Position numbers and translations under genes: made by a program. A stretch of DNA of 35,711 nt from Bacteroidota bacterium. GTDB taxonomy: Bacteria > Bacteroidota > Bacteroidia > Flavobacteriales_F > PHOS-HE28. The notes beneath the pieces were generated by a model. It had not been told where the DNA came from. It did no database searches and saw nothing but the letters and a program-made list of their open reading frames with translations. The stretch lies in the NCBI GenBank assembly GCA_018267155.1, contig JAFDZE010000012.1, forward strand, positions 1 through 35,711, in the 5' to 3' direction. Shown here piece by piece: positions 23,215 to 31,543 of this stretch (position 1 is its first letter; every line of letters starts with the position of its first letter).

Positions 23215-24162
23215 ATGCGTGTTTCCATCGTTATCCCATGCCACAACGTGCAGGAGCACCTGCCCAAGGCCTTGGATTCAGCGCTGGCCCAGCAATACCC
23301 GGATATGGAGATCATCTGCGTGGACGATGGCAGCACCGATGGCACCGGCGCGGTGATCGCGGACTTCGTCGCCCGTTTCCCCGATCGCATCCGGGCCATC
23401 ACCCAGGTCAACCAAGGTGCATCGTCCGCACGTAACGCGGGCATGGCGGCTTCCACTGGAACCTACCTCCAGTTCCTCGATGCGGATGACTCCATCCTTC
23501 CGCACAAGCTCGCCGCGCAAATGGACCTGGCCGTGAAGGCGGGCCTGCCGGATCTGATCGTGGGCGATTTTGAACAGGTGATGCCCGATGGCCTGCTGTT
23601 GCCCGCCCTGGCCTTGTACCACCAACCGTGGATGGCCCTGATCCGCACGCGTATGGGCACCACCAGCGCCAACTTGTGGAAACGCGAGGCCGTGGAGCGG
23701 GTCGGCGGATGGAACGAGGAGCTGGCCAGCAGCCAGGATTACGAACTGATGTTCCGCCTCCTCAAGGCCGATGCCACCGTGGCCTGGGATCCACACATCC
23801 GCACGCATGTGCTCAAGCGGCCCACCGGGTCCATCTCGCGCACGGGCATGCGGGCCAACTGGGATCGTTACATCACCCTGCGGCACGCCATGCTGGAGCA
23901 CCTCAAGGCAACGGATGCCGTCGGCCGCGCAGCGGAGATCGAAACGTTGCGCCAGTATATTTTCATGGCCCTGCGCATCGTGGCGGCCGAGGATCTCCCA
24001 TCGGCCATCGCCTCCTACCGACGCAGCATCGGCAGGGGCTTCCGCCCGCAGGTGGGCAAGGCCATCACCGAGCGCTACGCCGCGCTCCATAACTTGCTCG
24101 GCTTCCCGCTCACCGAACGCCTGATGCGACTGGTGAAGGGGCGCCGTCCACAACCCGCATGA
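23215..24162 (+). CDS. GT2-family glycosyltransferase
   Basis: A 315-residue GT-A enzyme. Standard GT2 features appear in order: VSIVIPCHN (3-11), CVDDGSTDGT (35-44), NQGASSARNAG (66-76) and the metal site FLDADD (87-92). The block GGWNEELASSQDYELMFRLL carries the later acidic residues. It lacks membrane helices. The gene has its own -7 promoter element and a four-base overlap with the next gene (24159-24162), so this and the hexapeptide transferase are likely co-expressed. Substrates are unknown. Confidence 0.92.
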   Translation: MRVSIVIPCHNVQEHLPKALDSALAQQYPDMEIICVDDGSTDGTGAVIADFVARFPDRIRAITQVNQGASSARNAGMAASTGTYLQFLDADDSILPHKLAAQMDLAVKAGLPDLIVGDFEQVMPDGLLLPALALYHQPWMALIRTRMGTTSANLWKREAVERVGGWNEELASSQDYELMFRLLKADATVAWDPHIRTHVLKRPTGSISRTGMRANWDRYITLRHAMLEHLKATDAVGRAAEIETLRQYIFMALRIVAAEDLPSAIASYRRSIGRGFRPQVGKAITERYAALHNLLGFPLTERLMRLVKGRRPQPA

Positions 24163-24752
24163 TCCGCTCGCACCAGGACTTCCTCGCCTTTCGTGAAGCG
24201 GACCGCATCGCCCTGCGGCGCGAATTCTCCTCGCAGATGATGTTCGACGAGGTGTGGAAGTTCCAGCGCCTGCTCCGCCGGGTGGAGTACCACCTCAATT
24301 GCCACAAGAACACCGGGCTTTTCGGCAAGTTGCGCTACAAGTACTGGTCCATCCGCTTCCACAAGCAGAGCCTGCGCTGTGGCTTCGACATACCGCCCAA
24401 CGTGTTCGGACCGGGCCTCAGCATCGCCCACCGCGGCACCATCGTGGTCCACCCTGATGCGCGTATCGGTGCGAATTGCCGGATCCATGTGGACGTGGTC
24501 ATCGGAACGCGGCCCGGCCCTCACGATCTGGTGCCTGCACTCGGCGACAACTGCTATATCGGTCCGGGGGCCAAGCTCTTCGGCGATATCGTCATCGGTC
24601 CCAATACCGCCATCGGTGCCAATAGCGTGGTGAACCATTCCTTCCCCGAGGGCAACATGACCATTGCCGGTGCTCCGGCCCGCAAGGTGAGCGATACCGA
24701 CAGCCGCGAGTTCATCATCGCCACGCGGAGCCATAAGAAGACGCTGGGCTGA
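24159..24752 (+). CDS. Hexapeptide-repeat acyltransferase (serine acetyltransferase-like)
   Basis: A 197-residue protein with a helical N-terminal half and a left-handed beta-helix from about 80 to 175. The fold shows as repeated V/I-x-x-x-x-x turns (ARIGANCRI, NCYIGPGAKL, IVIGPNTAIGANSVV) ending in AGAPARKV, the usual end of the helix. His91 in IAHRGTIVVHP is at the place of the catalytic His of CysE-type enzymes, and the loop TRPGPHDLVPALG is the expected acceptor-site insert. It probably acetylates a sugar or glycolipid in the cytoplasm. True serine acetyltransferase activity is unlikely in this setting, because the flanking genes are for glycan assembly. Confidence 0.85.
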   Translation: MIRSHQDFLAFREADRIALRREFSSQMMFDEVWKFQRLLRRVEYHLNCHKNTGLFGKLRYKYWSIRFHKQSLRCGFDIPPNVFGPGLSIAHRGTIVVHPDARIGANCRIHVDVVIGTRPGPHDLVPALGDNCYIGPGAKLFGDIVIGPNTAIGANSVVNHSFPEGNMTIAGAPARKVSDTDSREFIIATRSHKKTLG

Positions 24753-24774
24753 GCATCTTGCGGTCCCCCGATCC

Positions 24775-25866
24775 GTGAACCAGCGAGGACCCATACCGAA
24801 TGCCACCACGCCCAGGAGTTGGCCGAGACGCCCGTGGAGCGCTGTTCTCGTCTCTCTCCTGGTGTGTGCGGCCACGCTGTGCATCGTTCACAGTACCCTT
24901 CCGCCTTTCTGGGGTGTGCCCAACCTGGCCATCAAATGGGATGCGCTGCACCGGGATCCGATCCCTCAACGGGCGCTCATCGGTTCGAGCCGCATCTATC
25001 GACAGGCGATCCCTTCCATCATCGATAGCGTGATCGGACAGGGCCGGACGTTCAATGCCGGTTACGCCGCCACTTTCCCTCCGGCCACGTACGAATTCTT
25101 GGAACAACTGCTCCGTGAAGAACGCCAGCTTCCTGAGGAGATCCTGGTCGAACTCTCCAACTACATGCTCTTCGAGGAGGCGAACCTTGAAGATCATCGC
25201 TATTGGTACTATCTGGGACCACGGGAAGGTTGGGGCCTGGTGCGCCACGCCTTGTTCCTCCCGAACCAGCCTCGTACGGAACGACTGGGTTTCGCCGCGC
25301 GCGCCGTGCGTGCCACCACGTGCTCCTTGCTGGGCCTCGGTCTGGCCGATCACCTGCTGGCGGCCACTGCCGACACCGATACGCTGCTCGCGCTGGGACC
25401 CGCTGGCGATGGGGGGCTCACACTGGAGACCTTGCTGCGGTACAGGCCCGATGATGAGGGCCAACTGGCCCGCCGCGCAACATTCCGGGCGGACACGCTC
25501 GCAGCGCAGCGCCGCGCGGTCGGTCTGCGCCACCTCTACGAACGCCCTTCGACCGGAGGTGTGAGCCTCGTCCATCTGAGCCGCTTGACCGCATTGCTCG
25601 ACATGGCTCACAGTCGGGGCGTCCGATTGCGATTCGTGCTGCCTCCGCTCTGGATAGACCGGGGAGAGGACCTGCTTGCCCTCGTGCATGCGCTGCCGGA
25701 CGGTGCCGTCATCGATCTGTGCCATCCGGACTCGTTCCCTCAATTCTACCGCCCCGAGAACATGTTCGACGCTGGGCATCTCAACGACCGCGGAGCAAGG
25801 CTCTTCAGCATGGAACTGGCCCGCGCCCTGCACGCACCCGGCCACAACCCGGAATTCGCGCGATAG
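24775..25866 (+). CDS. Membrane-anchored SGNH-like protein, partner of MBOAT
   Basis: A 363-residue protein with one N-terminal membrane helix (about 22-40), probably leaving the rest outside the cytoplasm. Traces of the SGNH hydrolase fold are LIGSSRIY (68-75) with the nucleophile serine, NAGYAA (94-99) as the next block, and FDAGHLNDRGA (331-341) with Asp332 and His335 as the DxxH catalytic pair. It is three bases from the MBOAT gene, as in alginate, DltD-like and other O-acetylation systems where the SGNH protein takes the acyl group from the MBOAT protein and places it on a glycan. The start is a GTG at 24775 because no in-frame ATG lies near the membrane helix. Confidence 0.75.
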   Translation: MNQRGPIPNATTPRSWPRRPWSAVLVSLLVCAATLCIVHSTLPPFWGVPNLAIKWDALHRDPIPQRALIGSSRIYRQAIPSIIDSVIGQGRTFNAGYAATFPPATYEFLEQLLREERQLPEEILVELSNYMLFEEANLEDHRYWYYLGPREGWGLVRHALFLPNQPRTERLGFAARAVRATTCSLLGLGLADHLLAATADTDTLLALGPAGDGGLTLETLLRYRPDDEGQLARRATFRADTLAAQRRAVGLRHLYERPSTGGVSLVHLSRLTALLDMAHSRGVRLRFVLPPLWIDRGEDLLALVHALPDGAVIDLCHPDSFPQFYRPENMFDAGHLNDRGARLFSMELARALHAPGHNPEFAR

Positions 25867-25869
25867 ACC

Positions 25870-27369
25870 ATGCTCTTCAACAGCGCTGAGTTCTGCCTGC
25901 TCTTCTTCCCCCTGGTCACCGGGCTGTACTTCCTGCTGCCCAAGAACTGGCGCTGGCTCCTGTTGCTGCTGGCCAGCTGCTGGTTCTATATGGCCTTCGT
26001 CCCGCTCTTCATCCTGATCCTCGCCTTCACCATCGGGGTGGACTTCGTGGCCGGCATCGCCATAGCGCGCAGCGAGGGGCCGCGGCGAAAGGCATACCTC
26101 GTTGCCAGTATCATCGCCAATGTGGGGGTGCTGGCGGTGTTCAAGTACTGGGACTTCCTCAACGGCAACCTCACGGCCCTGTTCGCCGGGATGGGACTGG
26201 AATACCATGTGCCCAAGTTGCACGAGTGGACCTTCTTCGGCTTTCTCCCGGCCGGCATGGTGCTGCCCATCGGTCTGTCGTTCCACACCTTTCAGAGCTT
26301 GAGCTACACCATCGAGGTCTACCGCAAACACCAACAGGCCGAGCGCCGCTTCGGGGTGTTCGCACTGTACGTGATGTTCTACCCGCAACTGGTGGCCGGC
26401 CCCATCGAGCGACCGGGCAATCTGCTCAACCAGTTGAACGCGACGGATGGGCACGGTATCCGGTCCGACTTCGACCACCACCGGGTGGTCCAGGGCCTCA
26501 AGCAGATGCTCTGGGGCTTCTTCAAGAAACTCGTGATCGCGGATCGCTGTGCCGCGCTCGTGGACATCGGATACACCCATCCGGCGGCACAGGATGGGGG
26601 TTCGCTGCTGCTGGCCACGCTCTTCTTCGCGTTCCAGATCTATTGCGACTTCAGCGGCTATACCGACATCGCGCTTGGCGCCGCCCGGGTGATGGGCTTC
26701 AACCTGATGGTGAACTTCCGCACTCCGTACCGGAGTGCGAGTATCAGCGAGTTCTGGGGCCGCTGGCACATCAGCCTCAGCTCCTGGTTCCGCGACTACC
26801 TCTACATCCCGCTCGGGGGCAACCGCGTGGCCAAATGGCGCTGGTACACCAACCTGTTCATCGTATTCCTGGTGAGCGGCCTGTGGCACGGCGCCAACTG
26901 GACCTACGTGACCTGGGGCGGGCTGCACGGCTCCTACCTGGTGCTCGCACTGATGTTCGCTCCACTCTGGAAGCGCACCTCAGGAGCCTCCGGACGGGCC
27001 GAACAGCACGGCTTCGGGCGTGCCTTGAACGTGCTCGCGACCTTCCTGCTCGTGGCTTTCGCTTGGATCTTCTTCCGCGCATCTCATGTGGCAGATGCCT
27101 TCACCGTGATCCACCGCATCTTCGATCCTTCCACATGGACGGATGGATCTTGGGGCATCGTGCATGCCGATCCGCCGGGTTCCTTCTTCCTCACCGTGTT
27201 CGTGGTCCTCGTGTTCGTGATCATCGACCCGCTGTGCGATGCCCTGGTGAAAGGAGAGCGACACCTCACCGCTTTCAGTGCTGAAGTGGCTTGGATCAGC
27301 GGTCTCCTGCTGGCCTGCCTGTTCATCGGGCGCCATGGGGCCACCACCTTCATCTACTTCCAATTCTGA
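25870..27369 (+). CDS. MBOAT family O-acyltransferase
   Basis: A 499-residue polytopic inner-membrane acyltransferase. The conserved core is FWGRWHISLSSWFRDYLYIP (295-314) with His300, and LWHGANWTYVTWG (338-350) with the catalytic His340. The earlier block FYPQLVAGPIERPGNLL (170-186) is typical of the AlgI/PatA group. It brings an acyl group from a cytoplasmic donor across the membrane to a glycan, here presumably with the SGNH-like protein encoded just before. A paralogue with an almost identical N-terminus begins at 143 on the other strand. Which glycan it modifies is not known. Confidence 0.95.
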   Translation: MLFNSAEFCLLFFPLVTGLYFLLPKNWRWLLLLLASCWFYMAFVPLFILILAFTIGVDFVAGIAIARSEGPRRKAYLVASIIANVGVLAVFKYWDFLNGNLTALFAGMGLEYHVPKLHEWTFFGFLPAGMVLPIGLSFHTFQSLSYTIEVYRKHQQAERRFGVFALYVMFYPQLVAGPIERPGNLLNQLNATDGHGIRSDFDHHRVVQGLKQMLWGFFKKLVIADRCAALVDIGYTHPAAQDGGSLLLATLFFAFQIYCDFSGYTDIALGAARVMGFNLMVNFRTPYRSASISEFWGRWHISLSSWFRDYLYIPLGGNRVAKWRWYTNLFIVFLVSGLWHGANWTYVTWGGLHGSYLVLALMFAPLWKRTSGASGRAEQHGFGRALNVLATFLLVAFAWIFFRASHVADAFTVIHRIFDPSTWTDGSWGIVHADPPGSFFLTVFVVLVFVIIDPLCDALVKGERHLTAFSAEVAWISGLLLACLFIGRHGATTFIYFQF

Positions 27370-27387
27370 TGCGCCCCGCGCCCGGGC

Positions 27388-27395
27388 TACTTTCG
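27388..27395 (+). promoter_or_regulatory. Bacteroidetes-type -7 promoter element
   Basis: TACTTTCG matches TAnnTTYG and ends 18 bp before the epimerase start at 27414, in the 44-bp gap after the MBOAT gene. Confidence 0.45.
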
Positions 27396-27413
27396 CCGAC
27401 CACGTCGTTCGGT

Positions 27414-28505
27414 ATGAAAAAGCTCCTCATCGTGGTGGGCACACGCCCCAACTTCATCAAGGTCACCCGCTTCAAGGAGGTGGCCGTCCGGCGCGGCACC
27501 ATCGATGTGCGCATCGTGCATACCGGCCAGCACTTCAGCGCCAACATGGCCGATGTGTTCTTCGAGCAGTTCGGTCTGGAACCCGATAGCTGGCTGGAGA
27601 TCGGGCAGGGGAGCCCCAACACCCAGATGGCCGCCGTGATGCGCGAGTTGGAGCCGGTGATCGCACGCGAACAGCCGGACATGCTCATGGTGGTGGGCGA
27701 TGTGAACAGCACCATGGCCGCGGCCATCACCGCCAACAAGATGGGCGTGCGCATCGGTCACCTGGAAAGCGGCCTGCGCAGCTTCGATCGCACCATGCCC
27801 GAAGAGTTCAACCGCATCGTGGCCGATGAGCTCAGCGATCACTACTTCATCACCGAGCAGAGCGGGCTGGACAACCTTCGCCGCGAGAGCAGGAGGGAGG
27901 AGGCCCTGCACTTCGTGGGCAACACCATGATCGATACGCTCGTGGCCTTCGAACCGCAGGTGCAGGCGAGCGATGTGCTCCAACGCCTTGACCTGGGCGC
28001 GGGCGGCCACGTTCTGATGACCATTCACCGGCCCGCCACCGTGGACGTTCCCGAACGGCTCGCCGAATTGCTCGACCTGATCGCCGAGGTCACCACCAAA
28101 CGAAAGGTCGTTTTCCCCATCCACCCACGCACGGTGAAGAACATCGAGGCCTTCGGCCTGAAGGCGAAGTGCGACGCCATAAAGGGGCTGGTGCTCACCG
28201 AGCCGTTGGACTACTTCGCGTTCCAGAAGCTCATCGCCACCTGCGCCTTCATCCTCACCGACAGTGGCGGCATCCAGGAGGAGAGCACGTTCAGGCAGGT
28301 GCCCTGCCTCACGCTGCGCCCCAATACCGAACGTCCGGTGACCATCACCCTGGGCAGCAACGAGCTCGTTCCACTGGAAATGGACGCTGTGCATGCTGCC
28401 ATCACCCGGATCGAACAAGGCACTTTCAAGAAGGGAAAGATCCCGCCCCTGTGGGACGGGCACGCCACGGAGCGCATCATTGAAGTGCTGGAGCGCGTGC
28501 TGTGA
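27414..28505 (+). CDS. wecB: UDP-N-acetylglucosamine 2-epimerase (non-hydrolysing)
   Basis: A 363-residue cytoplasmic enzyme that interconverts UDP-GlcNAc and UDP-ManNAc. It has the family blocks GTRPNFIKV (9-17), HTGQHFSANM (36-45), GDVNST (95-100), HLESGLRSFDRTMPEEFNR (116-134) and the UDP-binding TDSGGIQEES near residue 280. It is a close fit to WecB-type enzymes in length and motif order. The ATG at 27414 was taken because residues upstream of it do not look like protein and a -7 element precedes it. No UDP-ManNAc dehydrogenase gene is in the window, so the product may be used as ManNAc or be oxidised by an enzyme encoded elsewhere. Confidence 0.95.
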   Translation: MKKLLIVVGTRPNFIKVTRFKEVAVRRGTIDVRIVHTGQHFSANMADVFFEQFGLEPDSWLEIGQGSPNTQMAAVMRELEPVIAREQPDMLMVVGDVNSTMAAAITANKMGVRIGHLESGLRSFDRTMPEEFNRIVADELSDHYFITEQSGLDNLRRESRREEALHFVGNTMIDTLVAFEPQVQASDVLQRLDLGAGGHVLMTIHRPATVDVPERLAELLDLIAEVTTKRKVVFPIHPRTVKNIEAFGLKAKCDAIKGLVLTEPLDYFAFQKLIATCAFILTDSGGIQEESTFRQVPCLTLRPNTERPVTITLGSNELVPLEMDAVHAAITRIEQGTFKKGKIPPLWDGHATERIIEVLERVL

Positions 28506-28571
28506 TCCGGCTGGGAAGATCCATCTGATCTCCACCTTGACCTGGCCGAAGTTCGGGGAAGCTTGCAGTCC

Positions 28572-28599
28572 GGTCCGCGTCTTCAAGCTGCGCGGATCC
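28572..28599. terminator. Candidate bidirectional terminator hairpin
   Basis: TCCGCG (28574-28579) pairs with CGCGGA (28591-28596) across an 11-base loop, between the converging epimerase and acyltransferase-3 genes. There is no U-tract, so function is inferred from location. Confidence 0.35.
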
Positions 28600-28607
28600 A
28601 TGCATGG

Positions 28608-29723
28608 TCATCCTTGATCCTTCCGGACGCCGATGAGCCGGGTCTTCAGCCAATTGTTCACGGGCATGTCCACCGTCCTGGTATACACAATACTGAGCCA
28701 CGAAAGGGATGCGATCACGATCGCCGGCATGAGGAAGGAGTCGGGCCAGATGTGGCGGCCCAGTGCATAGATCATGAAAACACCCAGGTTCTCATGTATC
28801 AAGTACAGGAAATAGGACGACTCCCCGACCTCGCTCATCGGTGTTCGCCCAAGAGGACCGAGGTACCGTGGAAAATAAATGAATACCAGGAACGTACATA
28901 TTATAACGGAATAGATCATCCTGACCGCGAACACGTCGCCGGAGAGTACGACATGGAGCGCGAGCACGGAGCAACACACGGCTATGAACGGGGAGGTCCT
29001 GGTGCCCCTGATCCTGTCCGATGATATCCGGTAGAAGAGGATGCCCAGGCAGAAGAATGGCAGATACGTGATCAGGTTGAACCCGTTGGAGATGAACTCC
29101 GTGTAAAAGCCCGGTGGCCCCATGGATGACCCCAAGGCGCCCCCTGCGTTGAGGATGAAGCGGTCCAATGCGATCAGGACGATGGAGATGATCATGAAAT
29201 TCATCAGGAACCGCTTCTTGTTGAGAAAAAAAATGACACTGGAGAGCATGTAGAACTGGATCTCTGGCCAGAGACTCCAGTACGAGCCCGTGATGTACGT
29301 GAGATCGAGGTTGAACAAGTGGTTGAATATCCCCGGATGCACGAACGACACGCTGGGTATGAGGTTCTTCGGGTCATGGCTGGCGGGGAACAGGCCGCTC
29401 CTGTCGAACAGCGAGAAGAAGGCCAGCGTCAAAAACGATGCGATCACCATGGATGGGAGCAATCGGATCATCCGCTTCTGCCAGAACACGGACCAGGTCT
29501 TCGTTCGCTCGAGCGTGAAGAAGATGACGAAGCCACTGATGACGAAGAAGAACTCCACGCCGAGGTAACCATACTTGAAATAGTCGTATCTGGTCCCGTA
29601 GGGATATAAGGATACATCAACATTGGGCGGTATCCATCTGGAGAAGTAATGGTACAACATCACCGAGATGATCGCCACCGCCCTGAACCCGTCCAGAATG
29701 GAGATCCTTGCTTTACCGGACAT
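28608..29723 (-). CDS. Acyltransferase-3 family membrane protein
   Basis: A 371-residue polytopic membrane acyltransferase related to OafA and NodX. The start MSGKARISILDGFRAVAIISVMLYHYFSRW carries the family motif with the likely catalytic His25, followed by GVEFFFVISGF (55-65) and RMIRLLP (84-90). About ten membrane helices follow. These enzymes O-acetylate sugars of LPS, capsule or exopolysaccharide. Its sequence is visibly richer in A and T than the genes around it (runs such as those near 28870-28920 and 29220-29240), and it lies alone on the minus strand between plus-strand units, so it may have been acquired separately. Confidence 0.92.
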   Translation of the reverse strand: MSGKARISILDGFRAVAIISVMLYHYFSRWIPPNVDVSLYPYGTRYDYFKYGYLGVEFFFVISGFVIFFTLERTKTWSVFWQKRMIRLLPSMVIASFLTLAFFSLFDRSGLFPASHDPKNLIPSVSFVHPGIFNHLFNLDLTYITGSYWSLWPEIQFYMLSSVIFFLNKKRFLMNFMIISIVLIALDRFILNAGGALGSSMGPPGFYTEFISNGFNLITYLPFFCLGILFYRISSDRIRGTRTSPFIAVCCSVLALHVVLSGDVFAVRMIYSVIICTFLVFIYFPRYLGPLGRTPMSEVGESSYFLYLIHENLGVFMIYALGRHIWPDSFLMPAIVIASLSWLSIVYTRTVDMPVNNWLKTRLIGVRKDQG

Positions 29724-30244
29724 CGGTTCGTTCGCTCAGGTCGGCCACGAGGAAGGGTTGTCGTACAGCGATGGTTCGCACGACTGGCCGAGGTGGGTCT
29801 GGATCGGTTGGCCAGGTTGCCGGGACCGCATCGCGGATCAGGGCCCCTTGGGTCAACGAATGGGATGCGGGGCTTGCCACGGCTTTGGTTCTTGCAAGGG
29901 TGCGATCCGCCGTGACCTCGTCACACAGGGTCTCGTTGTGGGCCTCAATTTTACGTGGTTCGCTCATTTTCACCAAACAGTACCTCGCTGGGGAGATCCC
30001 TGCTGCGGGCATGGTGGCCATGGCAAGCCTCGTGTTCATGGTCGTTGTGCTGTGGTCGTTCTTGCCCGGCCTGCGGCCGTGGATCAACCCGTCACCGGTG
30101 CTCTTTGTAGCTGTGCGTCGTGTCGTTCCGCGCGGATCGTGGGAGACCTGGGATGTGCGCGCCGCACGTGCGATCACCGCCCGACCCCTCATGACGGCCA
30201 GCCGATGACCAACGTGTTCCGGAGGTCGCCAAGTCGATCCCTGC
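29724..30244. other. 521-bp gap without a confident gene
   Basis: Both strands hold open frames here but none looks like a known protein. The best is an 84-codon minus-strand frame at 29713-29967 (start MSEPRKIEAHNETL) that overlaps the acyltransferase-3 start; its codon choice is not clearly coding. A 166-codon plus-strand frame (29708-30208) has one hydrophobic stretch but a noncoding-like composition. No good promoter octamer or strong hairpin was found. The segment may be a gene remnant or carry regulatory sequence. Confidence 0.4.
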
Positions 30245-31384
30245 ATGTTCCCCCGTGCTGCATTCCTTTGCCCAGTGATCCTCTATCTCACGTACAACGA
30301 CCAGCCCAGCGGCGTCTATTGGAGCCAGGTGACCGATGTGGTGGAGCACATGAATTCGCTGGGTGGCCCCGAGGTGCGACTGGTGGCCCTGGTGAGTGGG
30401 CGGAATTTTTTGAGGACACGTCAGGCGATCAAGGCCCACAGCCCATCGTCCCTGGTACTGCCCATGGTGCCTGCCATGCGGCGTTGGCGGATGAATACGA
30501 CCCTGCTCGCGTGGGTGTGCCGAGTGCTGCGGCCCTCCGGGATCATCTGCCGCGGTCCTTTCGCCACGTGGATGGCTTTGCGCATGCGCGATCGTGGGTT
30601 AACGGAACGCGTGTGCTTCGATGGCCGCGGAGCCTATGCGGCGGAGTGGGAGGAGTACCGCATCATTGACAACGATGCGCTGATCGCCCAGGTCCGGCCG
30701 TTGGAACAGGAGGCGGTGGGTGCGAGCGACTTCCGGCTTTCCGTCAGCAATGCGCTGGTGGCCCACTGGCGGGAGCGCTATGGATACGCGGGTGATGCCC
30801 ACGTGGTGATCCCCTGCACCTTGGGAATGGATGTGCGATCCGCTCCGATACCGAACGATCGGGATGCCCCCGTGCGACTGGTGTACAGCGGCAGCACCGC
30901 CGGTTGGCAGTCGTTCGATCTGTTGAAGGGGACGCTCACCCGGGTCCTGGATGCCCAGCCTGATGTACAGGTGCTGTTCCTGAGCAAGCGGGACGTGAAC
31001 AACAGCACGCTGGAAGCCGCCTACCCGGGTCGTGTGCAGGTGAAGTGGCTGGATCACGCACAGGTTTCCGCAGCGCTCGCGGAGTGCGATCTCGGCATCA
31101 TGGTACGCGAACGGACGATCACCAATCAGGTGGCCAGTCCTACGAAGTTCGCCGAGTACCTGGCCAGTGGTCTGCGCATCATCACCAACGCGGGCCTCGG
31201 GGACTTCAGCGAGCTGGTGGCCAGGGAGGATCTCGGCCTTGTGGTGGCGCCCGATGGGCCGATGCCCCCGCTTCGGGCCACCAGCGGAGCCGAGCGGGAA
31301 CGGCTGCACCGGTACGCCTTGACGCATTTCACCAAAGAGGCGCACGATGCCAGCTACCGAACGGTGTTGAACGCCCTGGCCTGA
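30245..31384 (+). CDS. GT4-like glycosyltransferase
   Basis: A GT-B glycosyltransferase of up to 379 residues. After the first beta strand ILYLTYNDQPSGVYWSQV (12-29) come CRGPFATWMAL (102-112), FDGRGAYAAEW (125-135), the second-domain start VYSGSTAGWQ (213-222) and the donor-site block SPTKFAEYLASGL (298-310), in which Glu304 takes the place of the second catalytic glutamate. This TK-x-x-EYLA form is common in bacterial glycan loci. The ATG at 30245 is given, but a GTG at 30275 would begin right at the conserved strand and is a good alternative. No clear promoter was seen before it. Sugar specificity is unknown. Confidence 0.85.
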   Translation: MFPRAAFLCPVILYLTYNDQPSGVYWSQVTDVVEHMNSLGGPEVRLVALVSGRNFLRTRQAIKAHSPSSLVLPMVPAMRRWRMNTTLLAWVCRVLRPSGIICRGPFATWMALRMRDRGLTERVCFDGRGAYAAEWEEYRIIDNDALIAQVRPLEQEAVGASDFRLSVSNALVAHWRERYGYAGDAHVVIPCTLGMDVRSAPIPNDRDAPVRLVYSGSTAGWQSFDLLKGTLTRVLDAQPDVQVLFLSKRDVNNSTLEAAYPGRVQVKWLDHAQVSAALAECDLGIMVRERTITNQVASPTKFAEYLASGLRIITNAGLGDFSELVAREDLGLVVAPDGPMPPLRATSGAERERLHRYALTHFTKEAHDASYRTVLNALA

Positions 31385-31514
31385 GCCGTCCTTGTTCCCC
31401 ATGGCCTCGTCAAGAACTCCGGCCCGCAGTAACCCTGGTCGCATGACCGGTGTCGTCGCGGTGAGCCGGGTTCTCCCGATCCGGCAGGCGTACGGATCGG
31501 TCGGCCTTCACCAC

Positions 31515-31522
31515 TACCTTCG
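31515..31522 (+). promoter_or_regulatory. Bacteroidetes-type -7 promoter element
   Basis: TACCTTCG matches TAnnTTYG and ends 21 bp before the start at 31544, in the 159-bp gap between the GT4 and outer-membrane protein genes. Confidence 0.45.
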
Positions 31523-31543
31523 TTCCTTCCAAGATCCAAAGCC

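Noticed and set aside
24715-26928. Minus-strand open frame of 737 codons
   Set aside because: Opposite the SGNH-like and MBOAT genes, both of which have catalytic motifs; the antisense product looks like no protein family.
29708-30208. Plus-strand open frame with one hydrophobic stretch
   Set aside because: Starts inside the acyltransferase-3 gene, rich in Arg and Ser with no known motif, no promoter octamer; treated as noncoding.
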